From the NCBI GenBank assembly GCA_964215915.1, contig CAXPEB010000076.1:1-28936 (forward strand): a stretch of 28,936 nucleotides of DNA. Direction: 5' to 3'. This DNA comes from UBA8524 sp964215915 (GTDB taxonomy: Bacteria; Bacteroidota; Bacteroidia; UBA8524). A program made the translations under genes and the position numbers. Of the stretch, positions 7,101 to 14,355 are shown piece by piece. The number at the start of each line of letters is the position of its first letter. The stretch's first letter is position 1. Under the pieces are notes generated by a model. The model did no database searches and was not told the origin of the DNA. It was given only the letters and a program-made list of their open reading frames with translations.

Positions 7101-7580
7101 CTATTTGGCAAGCAGGCTGAGCAGTTGGCTGAGGTAATATTCGTCGGTAGTATCGAAGGTATTCAGGGTGTCGCTATCGATATCCAGCACCCCGGTAATG
7201 TCCCCGTTAATTCCTCTCAGCGGGAGTACGATCTCTGATTTGGAAAGGGCGCTACAGGCAATATGCCCGGGAAAAGCGTCGACATCCGGAACCACCACAA
7301 CACGTTCTTCTTTCCATGCCGTACCGCAAACTCCTTTTCCGTATGCAATACGCGTACAGGCCACCGGACCCTGAAAGGGACCGAGAACAAGTTCTTCGCC
7401 CTCAACCAGGTAAAACCCCACCCAGAGCCAGGGAAATACTTCTTTTAAAGCAGCGGTAAAATTGGCCATATTGGCCAGTCGGGAGGATTCTCCCTCCATC
7501 AATCCCTTCATCATAGGCAACAGGGCCTCATACTTCTCCGACTTACTCAGGGAAGCAGGGATATGGATATTTTCGGCCAT
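7101..7580 (-). CDS. msrC: Free methionine-(R)-sulfoxide reductase (GAF-domain)
   Basis: 159 residues, a single GAF domain of the fRMsr type. Diagnostic segments are WLWVGFYLVEGEELVLGPFQ, GPVACTRIAYGKGVCGTAWK and GHIACSALSKSEIVLPL. They supply the three conserved cysteines at about 75, 85 and 109, with the same 10- and 24-residue spacing as the characterised yeast and E. coli enzymes. It repairs free methionine-R-sulfoxide in the cytoplasm using thioredoxin-type reductants, so it is an oxidative-damage enzyme. Its ATG overlaps the stop of the upstream lipoprotein gene (TAATG), implying coupled translation. Confidence 0.93.
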   Translation of the reverse strand: MAENIHIPASLSKSEKYEALLPMMKGLMEGESSRLANMANFTAALKEVFPWLWVGFYLVEGEELVLGPFQGPVACTRIAYGKGVCGTAWKEERVVVVPDVDAFPGHIACSALSKSEIVLPLRGINGDITGVLDIDSDTLNTFDTTDEYYLSQLLSLLAK

Positions 7581-7822
7581 TATTCGGCGGTGGTGGTATC
7601 CGCAGCAGGAGCGTCTTCTCCTTCTCCGCCCTCAGTAGTCTGAGTACCGGTTTCAACGGCGGCTTCTGCAGGAAGAGCGGTTGCCGCTTCCTTTTCCGCG
7701 CTTTTGGACTTGTACTCTTCGTTGCGCTCAAGGTCTTTTTTAACCGCTTCGGATCCGTAGTGACAGGCGCTCATGCCCAAAACCAGGGCAATAACAAAAG
7801 CAAAGGCAATTCTGGATTTCAT
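7580..7822 (-). CDS. Small putative lipoprotein, unknown function
   Basis: 80 residues from ATG 7822; a TTG two codons upstream is the alternative. A signal peptide with lipobox LGMSAC puts the acylated Cys at about 20. The rest is a short charged helix-like stretch (SEAVKKDLERNEEYKSKSAEK), then a low-complexity Ala/Thr/Glu/Gly tail (ETGTQTTEGGEGEDAPAADT). I know no family for it. It is coupled to msrC by a TAATG overlap and preceded by a perfect TAnnTTTG box, so it leads the small operon. Confidence 0.75.
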   Translation of the reverse strand: MKSRIAFAFVIALVLGMSACHYGSEAVKKDLERNEEYKSKSAEKEAATALPAEAAVETGTQTTEGGEGEDAPAADTTTAE

Positions 7823-7842
7823 GCTCAATTCTTAGATGGCGA

Positions 7843-7850
7843 CAAAGATA
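7843..7850 (-). promoter_or_regulatory. -7 box (TAnnTTTG) of the lipoprotein-msrC operon
   Basis: The minus strand reads TATCTTTG, a perfect match, 20 nt before the ATG at 7822. A weak T-rich -33 (TTTT) sits at the right spacing near 7870. Predicted leader is roughly 10-15 nt. Confidence 0.5.
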
Positions 7851-7965
7851 AGGATGAGGGGCAAAAATAAAAGACCGCCAGGAGGGAGAGATTTCGGAAT
7901 GCGATCCGACACCGGTTGAAGTTCATACACGCTACTTTCTTTTAAATCGTTACCTTTATAAAGTT

Positions 7966-8511
7966 ATGTCTATTCGGCAAACACGATACGGAAGAGAATG
8001 CGACCGCGATTGGGGCAGCATGGAGTTGCAAAACGGAGAAAAGTACTGCACCGACTGCAACAAATGTGTGAAGGATTTCACCCATTGGGACCGCGATGCC
8101 ATCAAAACCTGGTACGCCAGTCATCCCGAAACCTGCGGCTACTTTAAGCGGGAGGATATCGAATACGACATGATCCCGCTGGAACGGGTATTCCCGTTTC
8201 GACGCTGGGCAATGCTTATTCTCGGAGCCCTCTTTACCGGTGCCGGGCTTTCCGCCCAATCCATAAACGACACCACCGAAACGGAAACCGTTCAGGAACC
8301 GGTACAGCAAATCCCCGTGGTCATCCCTAACAGGCATACGGACAGCACCCGTCACGAAGCCACCGGATTGAACGACGAAAAACAAATCAAAACAGTTGCT
8401 GTCAGAAAGCCTCCCGGCAAGATCCGGAAGCGGTATTACCTTTCCTGGCGATTCCCTTTCCTGCACAAACGGCGCGCACATCGGAAATTAATGGGATGCC
8501 CGGTATTTTAA
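7966..8511 (+). CDS. Cys-rich N-terminal domain protein with one membrane segment
   Basis: 181 residues. Five cysteines lie in the first 60 residues: C12 (ECDRDWGSM), the cluster KYCTDCNKCVKDF (C28, C31, C34) and C57 (ETCGYF). This pattern, Cys-Trp then CxxC...VxDFT then CGxF, recurs at the N-terminus of many Bacteroidota membrane proteins and suggests metal binding or a redox site; I know no established function. One hydrophobic segment (about 81-97, ending in LSAQ) is followed by an acidic/Gln-rich stretch and a basic C-terminus. The Cys domain would be cytoplasmic if the segment is a standard type II anchor. A near-consensus box TACCTTTA lies 7 nt before the ATG. The VOC gene starts 4 nt after its stop. 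Confidence 0.75.
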   Translation: MSIRQTRYGRECDRDWGSMELQNGEKYCTDCNKCVKDFTHWDRDAIKTWYASHPETCGYFKREDIEYDMIPLERVFPFRRWAMLILGALFTGAGLSAQSINDTTETETVQEPVQQIPVVIPNRHTDSTRHEATGLNDEKQIKTVAVRKPPGKIRKRYYLSWRFPFLHKRRAHRKLMGCPVF

Positions 8512-8515
8512 ACGC

Positions 8516-8914
8516 ATGAATCTGAATCAGGTAACCGCCCCCTGCACCGATCTGGAAGCTTCCATTCGCTTTTACCAGGATCTGGGACTTGAACTCATCG
8601 TAGCCGGTAACGGACATTATGCCCGCTTTCTTTGTCCGGAAGGCCACTCGACTTTTTCATTACAACTGACAGATTCCCTGCCTTCAGCTCCGGGAGTACA
8701 TCTCTATTTCGAATGCCGGAACCTCGACCAAACCGTAAAGGAATTGTTGGAGAAGGGGTTCCTTTTCACCGAGCTACCTAACGACAAACCCTGGCTCTGG
8801 CGGGAAGCCCGCCTCTCAGATCCCTCCGGGAACGTACTCATTCTGTACTTTGCCGGGGAAAACCGCGTTAATCCACCATGGCGACTGGCATCAAAAAACG
8901 GATCGGAAGGCTGA
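8516..8914 (+). CDS. VOC-superfamily (glyoxalase/dioxygenase-like) protein
   Basis: 132 residues, the length of a single two-module VOC protein. The first module reads VTAPCTDLEASIRFYQDLGL and the second ends ARLSDPSGNVLILYF. Both are standard glyoxalase/bleomycin-resistance/dioxygenase signatures. The substrate is unknown; VOC proteins range from glyoxalase I to antibiotic-binding proteins. It starts 4 nt after the Cys-rich membrane protein, and its last 37 nt overlap the M23 peptidase gene, so the three genes are probably one transcript. Confidence 0.88.
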   Translation: MNLNQVTAPCTDLEASIRFYQDLGLELIVAGNGHYARFLCPEGHSTFSLQLTDSLPSAPGVHLYFECRNLDQTVKELLEKGFLFTELPNDKPWLWREARLSDPSGNVLILYFAGENRVNPPWRLASKNGSEG

Positions 8915-9420
8915 TTCTGGGAGTACTTATTATCTGGCTGGGCGGTATGCTTCTTCCGCAACGGGTAATCATGCCGGTAGAAGGTGCAGGTTCCGCCGAT
9001 TACCATCCGCAATCCTTCTGGTATCATCCCTGGGGACGATCAGGCACCCATAAGGGAGTGGACATTTTCGCCAAAAAAGGAACTCCTGTCAATGCGGCTA
9101 CTTACGGACTGGTTGTTTATACCGGGCAAATCGGGATGGGCGGTAATGTGGTTCTGGTACTCGGACCGAAATGGCGGATGCACTACTATGCGCATCTTGA
9201 CAGCATCAAAACCTGTTCATTCAGCTGGCTCAGCCGCGGTGAAAACCTGGGCACTGTAGGGAACAGCGGAAATGCTGCCGGAAAACCCGCGCACCTGCAC
9301 TATACCATTGCCACCCCGATACCCTATCCCTGGAGGGCCGATTCTTCTCCGCAGGGATGGAAAAAGATGTTCTACCTGAATCCTATCCCCTGTCTCCGGG
9401 CGGGAGAACAAAACCGATAA
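8878..9420 (+). CDS. M23-family (LytM/lysostaphin-type) metallopeptidase
   Basis: 180 residues. An N-terminal hydrophobic segment (about 11-26) serves as uncleaved anchor or signal. The zinc site is seen as GTHKGVDIF (H58, D62) and HLHY (about 139-142); YYAHLDS (H106) gives the additional active-site His. All elements of a Gly-Gly/D-Ala-DAP-type M23 endopeptidase are present, so it is probably an active periplasmic peptidoglycan hydrolase. The chosen ATG overlaps the VOC gene by 37 nt; the only other usable start, near 8947, would lose the membrane segment. The catalytic domain is minimal, without LysM or coiled-coil parts. Confidence 0.9.
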   Translation: MATGIKKRIGRLILGVLIIWLGGMLLPQRVIMPVEGAGSADYHPQSFWYHPWGRSGTHKGVDIFAKKGTPVNAATYGLVVYTGQIGMGGNVVLVLGPKWRMHYYAHLDSIKTCSFSWLSRGENLGTVGNSGNAAGKPAHLHYTIATPIPYPWRADSSPQGWKKMFYLNPIPCLRAGEQNR

Positions 9421-9471
9421 TGCCGTATATTGTTCAGGGGTTGCCCCTTGCAGAACTGTAATAATCAATCT

Positions 9472-9813
9472 ATGGCTTATAACGAACACCTTGCGGAAAG
9501 AGTCAGACAGCGCCTTGCGGGTCAGGGTGATACCGAAGAAAAGAAAATGATGGGAGGCCTCGTCTTCATGGTTAACGGGAAGATGTGTATGGGTATCAAC
9601 TTCGATAAACAAACACAACTTGACCGCATCATGGTGCGCGTGGGGAAACTCCCCTATGAGTCGTTGTTGCAACGTAAGGGCAGCCGGGTGATGGACTTTA
9701 CCGGAAGGGTGATGCGCGGGTTCCTGTTTATCGATCCGGAAGGCTTTGACCGCGACGAAGACCTGGATTTCTGGGTAGAGCAGGCCCTGGCCTTCAACAG
9801 GATGATCGAATGA
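9472..9813 (+). CDS. TfoX N-terminal domain protein
   Basis: 113 residues from ATG 9472; a TTG-initiated extension to 9430 adds a Cys-rich tail unlike the family and was not used. The motif KKMMGGLVFMVNGKMCMGIN and the ending FTGRVMRGFLFIDPEG match the TfoX_N domain. In gamma-proteobacteria that domain is part of the competence regulator TfoX/Sxy; stand-alone domains like this are widespread and their role is not established. It is 51 nt after the M23 gene and converges with the next MFS gene. Confidence 0.85.
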   Translation: MAYNEHLAERVRQRLAGQGDTEEKKMMGGLVFMVNGKMCMGINFDKQTQLDRIMVRVGKLPYESLLQRKGSRVMDFTGRVMRGFLFIDPEGFDRDEDLDFWVEQALAFNRMIE

Positions 9814-9834
9814 TTCCGGAACTTCCGGACACCA

Positions 9835-11193
9835 CTACTCCTGAACAAGACTGGGGTGGTGTTCTCCGGAATCTGCCGTGCCCGCGGGAGGCTCAGGCAT
9901 ATCCGATACGGATTGATCAGAAGAAATATCCGTTTTTCGGGACGGTTCATTTGATTCACCGATCGGGTTTTCATACACCATCTTATTGATCCTGTACATT
10001 AGCAGCAGGGTAATGGCCACCGTTCCGGTCACAACGTACCCCAGGGTATCATAGTGTTGCAACGCACCTCCTTCATTTTGTACCACGATCATTCCGGCAA
10101 TCATGGAAGCAATACCCCCGCTGATCTGCATGAAGGAAGAATTGATTCCCATATACGCTCCGCGATCCTTCGGTGCAGGCACCGCAGAGATCAGGGCCTG
10201 TGAAGCTACCATCCGGGAGGTGATCCCGGCAAACATGATCACGTTAAGCGCAATAACCACCCAAAGCGGGGTCAGTCCGAGGTTGCAGTAATACGCGATG
10301 ATACCCGCCGCCAGGATAGAACCACCCATAAACACCTTGAACTTCCCTACCTTGTCTGCAAGCCGGCCGGCCAGCGGGCCAAAAACCATGGAGAAGATGC
10401 CCGTTGCCATATACACCATAGGCAGCTGGTCGAGGCTGATGCCCAGGTTGTTGACGCTGAATGCCGCTCCGAAAGGCATAAGCATAAAACCGCCTGTTGC
10501 CAGGAAAACCGTCACCGAAAAGCCGCGCAGGTAGCGCGGGTTAGAGATCGTCCGGAACATATGCCCAAAAGCATTCTGCCGATCCTGAAGACCGAGGTGA
10601 CCGGTAATGGGTTTCATAAAAAATACCACCAGGGCCCAAACCACAACGCTCAGTCCCACGATCATCAGAAAAGGAAAATGCCAGCCCAGGTGGTTGGCCA
10701 GATAAAGCCCGATGGGAATTCCCAGTACCTGGCTGCTGGCAAAGGCCATTTGCACGAATCCCATAACCCGGCCCCTTCTTTCAAGCGGAAAGAGATCGGT
10801 GATGATGGCAAAACTGATGGAACTCATCACTCCGCCGAAAAGCCCTGTAAGCACCCTGGCCCCGAGAAGAAGCTCGTAGGTGGGCGCAATTCCGCAGAGG
10901 AAGGTGCCGATTATAAAGCCACTATAGAAAAAGAGCAGCAGCTTTTTCCTGTCGAAACGATCCGCAAAACCGGAGGCCAGCAAACCGGCGGAACCGGCAC
11001 TAAAGGCATAGGCGGATACCACCAACCCGAATTGTTGCGTGGTGATCTCCAGTTCTTCGAGCAATATGGCTGACAGTGGCGACAGCACCATGAAGTCCAG
11101 CACCACCGTAAACTGGAGGATAGCCAGAATAGCGATGATAAAGACCTCGTAGCGGCCGAACGGATTTTTATTTTTCTTGATTTTCTCGGGCAT
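9835..11193 (-). CDS. MFS efflux transporter (DHA1/AraJ-like)
   Basis: 452 residues with about twelve membrane segments. Helix 1 includes QFTVVLDFMVLSPL, loop 2-3 reads GFADRFDRKKLLLFFYSG, and helix 4 RVLTGLFGGVMSSISFAI. This is the DHA1 drug-efflux pattern (COG2814, AraJ-like). The last ~40 residues form a hydrophilic, Ser/Asp/Glu-rich cytoplasmic tail, unusual for the family. It lies 3 nt after tetR on the same strand and is almost certainly controlled by it. Substrate unknown; a toxic small molecule is the likely class. Confidence 0.9.
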   Translation of the reverse strand: MPEKIKKNKNPFGRYEVFIIAILAILQFTVVLDFMVLSPLSAILLEELEITTQQFGLVVSAYAFSAGSAGLLASGFADRFDRKKLLLFFYSGFIIGTFLCGIAPTYELLLGARVLTGLFGGVMSSISFAIITDLFPLERRGRVMGFVQMAFASSQVLGIPIGLYLANHLGWHFPFLMIVGLSVVVWALVVFFMKPITGHLGLQDRQNAFGHMFRTISNPRYLRGFSVTVFLATGGFMLMPFGAAFSVNNLGISLDQLPMVYMATGIFSMVFGPLAGRLADKVGKFKVFMGGSILAAGIIAYYCNLGLTPLWVVIALNVIMFAGITSRMVASQALISAVPAPKDRGAYMGINSSFMQISGGIASMIAGMIVVQNEGGALQHYDTLGYVVTGTVAITLLLMYRINKMVYENPIGESNEPSRKTDISSDQSVSDMPEPPAGTADSGEHHPSLVQE

Positions 11194-11196
11194 GGA

Positions 11197-11787
11197 TTAG
11201 GGCTTAAGTCCTTTGATTACCAGGGATACAGCCAAATCAAGCGTCTTTTCGTCGATCACGAAAGGCTTGCCGTGCATCCCTTTTTTGTTGATATGAAATT
11301 TGATCAGTTGATAAAGCGGGGCAAAAGCCACCGCCCAGTATACTTCTATGGGCAACCGCACCAATTCTCCCCTTTCGATGGCATGATGCACGAATTCCGA
11401 CATCTTTTTCACGAACTCTCCTTTGGCACAACGCCAAACCTCCTCATTAAAGCGGGAATAGCGGATCTGCTCCATGAAGTACATGCTTTGCGGATTCTCC
11501 AGGTAATATTTTGCCCGGTTCCTCCATTGGTTCCTCAACCCTTCGTCAAAAGGCATTTCCGGGTGAAAACCCTCCAGGGTAGCATGGAACATACGCAGCT
11601 CCTCGTGTATGCTCACCTGTAAAAGCAGGTCGTCGCGGTCTTTGTAATAGATATAAATCGTTGCCGGAGAAACCCCGGCTTCGCGGGCCAGCTTCTGCAT
11701 GGTCAATCCATCAAAGCCTTCCCTTACTACTATTTCCACCGCTTTCTTGCGTATGGCTTCCTCTTTTTGCAGGTCTCTGGGTCGCAT
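11197..11787 (-). CDS. TetR/AcrR-family transcriptional repressor
   Basis: 196 residues. The N-terminal helix-turn-helix reads VVREGFDGLTMQKLAREAGV followed by SPATIYIYYKDRDDLLLQ, the TetR DNA-binding signature. The C-terminal ~140 residues would be the ligand-binding and dimer domain. It is the first gene of an operon with the MFS exporter (3 nt gap). A perfect palindrome directly upstream of its -7 box is a ready operator, so autorepression together with repression of the transporter is the straightforward reading. Confidence 0.93.
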   Translation of the reverse strand: MRPRDLQKEEAIRKKAVEIVVREGFDGLTMQKLAREAGVSPATIYIYYKDRDDLLLQVSIHEELRMFHATLEGFHPEMPFDEGLRNQWRNRAKYYLENPQSMYFMEQIRYSRFNEEVWRCAKGEFVKKMSEFVHHAIERGELVRLPIEVYWAVAFAPLYQLIKFHINKKGMHGKPFVIDEKTLDLAVSLVIKGLKP

Positions 11788-11794
11788 TGCGGTG

Positions 11795-11802
11795 CAAATT
11801 TA
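11795..11802 (-). promoter_or_regulatory. -7 box (TAnnTTTG) of the tetR-MFS operon
   Basis: The minus strand reads TAAATTTG, a perfect match, 7 nt before the tetR ATG. It abuts the operator palindrome at 11803. The -33 element is not obvious, as is common at repressed promoters. Confidence 0.55.
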
Positions 11803-11820
11803 TAAATGAATGTTCATTTA
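11803..11820. promoter_or_regulatory. Probable TetR operator palindrome
   Basis: TAAATGAA-TG-TTCATTTA is a perfect inverted repeat with 8-bp arms and a 2-bp centre. Length and symmetry fit the 15-18 bp operators of TetR-family dimers. It occupies the spacer just upstream of the -7 box of the tetR gene, where a bound repressor would block RNA polymerase. Confidence 0.75.
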
Positions 11821-11913
11821 GTTATTATGTTCTTGTAAATACTTGAAAGAAAAGGGCTCATATTAATTCTTTCCTCTTTTGCTAAAAAACTTACACAAAC
11901 CGTGTGTACTTTT

Positions 11914-11921
11914 TACATTTG
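11914..11921 (+). promoter_or_regulatory. -7 box (TAnnTTTG) of the GAF kinase gene
   Basis: TACATTTG is a perfect match, 6 nt before the ATG at 11928. No TTTG is seen at the -33 spacing (TTAC there). Confidence 0.5.
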
Positions 11922-11927
11922 TATATC

Positions 11928-13142
11928 ATGATTTCCCCACTCAACTTACCCAATGAGGAAGAACGTCTGAAGGTTATTGATTCTCTGGAATTTCTAAACC
12001 AGCGTGCCGATCAGCAACTGCAGGAGATTGCAGAGCTGACTGCCCGTTTTTGCGAAGTACCGATTGTATTGCTAAGCGTAGTCCGGGAGAACGACCAGGT
12101 TTTCCATGTTTCCTACGGGCTGGATACCCCTTCCACTTCGCGTGAGGTATCTTTTTGCGGGCATGCCATACACGGTGATGATTTATTTCTCATACAGGAT
12201 GCACATTCTGACATACGCTTTGCCGACAATCCTCTGGTAACCGGTGACCCGAATATCCGTTTTTACGCCGGGTATCCCCTGGAGGTGTCCGGTCAGAAAA
12301 TCGGGACTTTCTGCCTCATCGACCGAAATGCCAGGAGCTTAACCCCGCTTCAGGAGGAATTTCACCGGGTAATGAGCCGTCAGGTAGAAAACCTGATAAA
12401 CCAGAAAGCATCGGGAGAATATTACCTCCAGCTTATCGACCGATACGCGGCAGGCCTGGAGGAAATGGAAGACAGCTTTTCCAAAATGCGGGAGGTGCTC
12501 AGTGCTATCTCTCACGATGCCATTGCCCCGGTAAGAACCATCCGAACACTTTTCCAGATGTCGAAAGAAGATGACTCGGTGCGGATTGAGGATTTTGTCC
12601 AGGATATTCACCAATCCCTGGAAGCTTCGGAGTCTTTGTTAAAAAACCTTATACAATGGGGACTGGAACTGGTGAACCAGCCCGTCAATACCAACAGTCA
12701 GGTACCCATTCATCAGTTGATGGGTGAGTTACAGGAAGAATTAGGCCAGGACATGAAAAGAAAAAACAACAGCCTGAGTTGGCAGGGCCCCGACCTTGCC
12801 ATAAGTACGGAACCCAATAAGCTGCGTTTCATTTTACGAAACCTGCTGCGGAACAGCAACAAGTTCAGCAGAAACAGTCAGATCCTGCTAAGCTGGGAAT
12901 TAATCAACGGGGAACTTAACCTGCAGGTAACCGATCAGGGAACGGGTATGGATGAAGAACAGCTACAGCGGATACGTCTGCTGCACGGAACTGACTCCAA
13001 ATCGGGTACAGATGGCGAAAGCGGTTTCGGTCTCGGCCTGGCACTGGTTCATCGCTTCGCCCGTAACATAGGGGCCCGGCTGGATTTTGAATCGGAAAAA
13101 GGGGTGGGTACAGTATGTAATATCAGTTTTCCATTAAATTGA
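11928..13142 (+). CDS. Soluble GAF-domain sensor histidine kinase
   Basis: 404 residues from ATG 11928; the upstream in-frame ATG at 11904 precedes the promoter box. A GAF domain spans about 25-158 (REVSFCGHAIHGDDLFLIQD, FYAGYPLEVSGQKIGTFCLI), followed by a short coiled coil and a HisKA region with phospho-acceptor His at about 196 in AISHDAIAPVRTI. HATPase_c boxes follow: NLLRNSNKFS (N box), TDQGTGMDE (G1) and GFGLGLALV (G2). No signal peptide or membrane segment is visible, so it senses a cytoplasmic signal. The H-box departs from the common HDLRxPL (here HDAIAPV). No response regulator is adjacent, so it is an orphan here. Confidence 0.9.
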   Translation: MISPLNLPNEEERLKVIDSLEFLNQRADQQLQEIAELTARFCEVPIVLLSVVRENDQVFHVSYGLDTPSTSREVSFCGHAIHGDDLFLIQDAHSDIRFADNPLVTGDPNIRFYAGYPLEVSGQKIGTFCLIDRNARSLTPLQEEFHRVMSRQVENLINQKASGEYYLQLIDRYAAGLEEMEDSFSKMREVLSAISHDAIAPVRTIRTLFQMSKEDDSVRIEDFVQDIHQSLEASESLLKNLIQWGLELVNQPVNTNSQVPIHQLMGELQEELGQDMKRKNNSLSWQGPDLAISTEPNKLRFILRNLLRNSNKFSRNSQILLSWELINGELNLQVTDQGTGMDEEQLQRIRLLHGTDSKSGTDGESGFGLGLALVHRFARNIGARLDFESEKGVGTVCNISFPLN

Positions 13143-13151
13143 GCCTTTTTT

Positions 13152-13159
13152 TACATTTG
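13152..13159 (+). promoter_or_regulatory. -7 box (TAnnTTTG) of the FAD oxidoreductase gene
   Basis: TACATTTG, identical to the box of the preceding kinase gene, sits inside the 21-nt gap between the two genes and ends 4 nt before the ATG at 13164. A T-rich tract lies at about the -33 position inside the kinase gene's 3' end. The gene may thus have its own start as well as readthrough. Confidence 0.5.
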
Positions 13160-13163
13160 CCTG

Positions 13164-14300
13164 ATGCTTAGTTTTTGGGAAGAAGACGCGTTATGCGCGC
13201 AGGACATTCTGATCGTGGGAGGCGGCCTGCTGGGATTGTCCACGGCACTGTCGGTGAAAGAGAAATCACCCAGGGCCAGAATTTGTGTTCTGGAACGGGG
13301 TATTTTCCCTTCAGGAGCGAGTACCCGGAATGCCGGGTTTGCCTGTTTTGCCAAGGCTGCGGAGCTTCTGGAAGATATCCGGCTGCAAGGCGAGGAACAA
13401 GCTGCCAAACTGGTTGCCGATCGTTATGCCGGACTCAAACTCCTGAGAAGCCGGATCAGCGATTCTGCCATGGAATACGAAGAACTGGGTGGATACGAGC
13501 TTATCCGGGAAGAGGACAAATCCATCGATAAAAAAGACCTTGACCGCCTCAATGAACTTCTTTCCCGCCATTTTGAAACACCGGTTTTCCGGGAAGATAA
13601 CGACCGCATTGCCCAACTCGGGTTCAAAGGGATCAAACAGGTAGTTGCCAACCCTCTTGAAGGACAGATCCATAGCGGAAAACTGGTATCGGCACTCTGG
13701 CGGCTCATCAATGCATTGGGAATCCGGGTTATTACCGGTGCCGAGGTTTCGCATATAGAAGAGACCAACAACAACGTGGAGGTCTATGTCAAACACCTCT
13801 ACCTGAACGAAGAGGTTAAATTCACCGCCGGTAAAGTAGGTATCTGTACCAATGCCCTCTCACAAGCTTTGCATTCCGGACAGGCCAATACCAAGCCCGG
13901 CCGCGGACAGGTACTCATCACCGAGCAGATGCCCGGTTTGAGCCTGCAGGGAAGTTTTCACTTCGATGCGGGGTACTACTATTTCCGAAACTACGAAAAC
14001 CGACTGCTGTTTGGCGGCGGAAGGAACCTGGATTTCGATACGGAAAGCACAGACCGCTTCGGTATCAATAAAGAAATTCAGAACCACCTGGAAAAATTGC
14101 TGCAGGAAATGATCCTGCCCGGCAAGAAGGTGAAGATTGCTCGCAGTTGGTCGGGTATCATGGGATTCAATGAAACCAAAACCCCTTATGTGAAGGCCAT
14201 CAGCAAACGGGTATATGCCGGTTTCACCTGCAACGGAATGGGAGTGGCACTTTCCAGTATTACCGGGGAAAAGCTGGCCGATGAACTGGCGTTAAAATAA
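13164..14300 (+). CDS. FAD-dependent oxidoreductase (DAO/DadA-like)
   Basis: 378 residues. The N-terminus MLSFWEEDAL then DILIVGGGLLGLSTALS gives a Rossmann FAD motif GGGLLG (about 19-24), a second FAD-family motif (ICVLERGIFPSGASTRNAGF) and the closing GFTCNGMGVALSSITGEKLA that contacts FAD. It belongs to the D-amino-acid oxidase/glycine oxidase/sarcosine oxidase superfamily and would oxidise an amine or amino acid. The substrate is unknown. No signal peptide. The SFWE N-terminus before the Rossmann fold is, from memory, typical of Bacteroidota members and supports this start. It converges with the AI-2E-family gene; the 55-nt gap holds no clear terminator. Confidence 0.88.
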   Translation: MLSFWEEDALCAQDILIVGGGLLGLSTALSVKEKSPRARICVLERGIFPSGASTRNAGFACFAKAAELLEDIRLQGEEQAAKLVADRYAGLKLLRSRISDSAMEYEELGGYELIREEDKSIDKKDLDRLNELLSRHFETPVFREDNDRIAQLGFKGIKQVVANPLEGQIHSGKLVSALWRLINALGIRVITGAEVSHIEETNNNVEVYVKHLYLNEEVKFTAGKVGICTNALSQALHSGQANTKPGRGQVLITEQMPGLSLQGSFHFDAGYYYFRNYENRLLFGGGRNLDFDTESTDRFGINKEIQNHLEKLLQEMILPGKKVKIARSWSGIMGFNETKTPYVKAISKRVYAGFTCNGMGVALSSITGEKLADELALK

Positions 14301-14355
14301 CCCTGCTACGACGAAAAAATTTCTGCCGCAACAAGAAAAATAACCGGTTTCCAAT

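Noticed and set aside
9814..9834. TTCCGGAACTTCCGGA between convergent genes as a terminator
   Set aside because: The symmetric unit leaves too small a loop for a stable RNA hairpin and no T tract follows.
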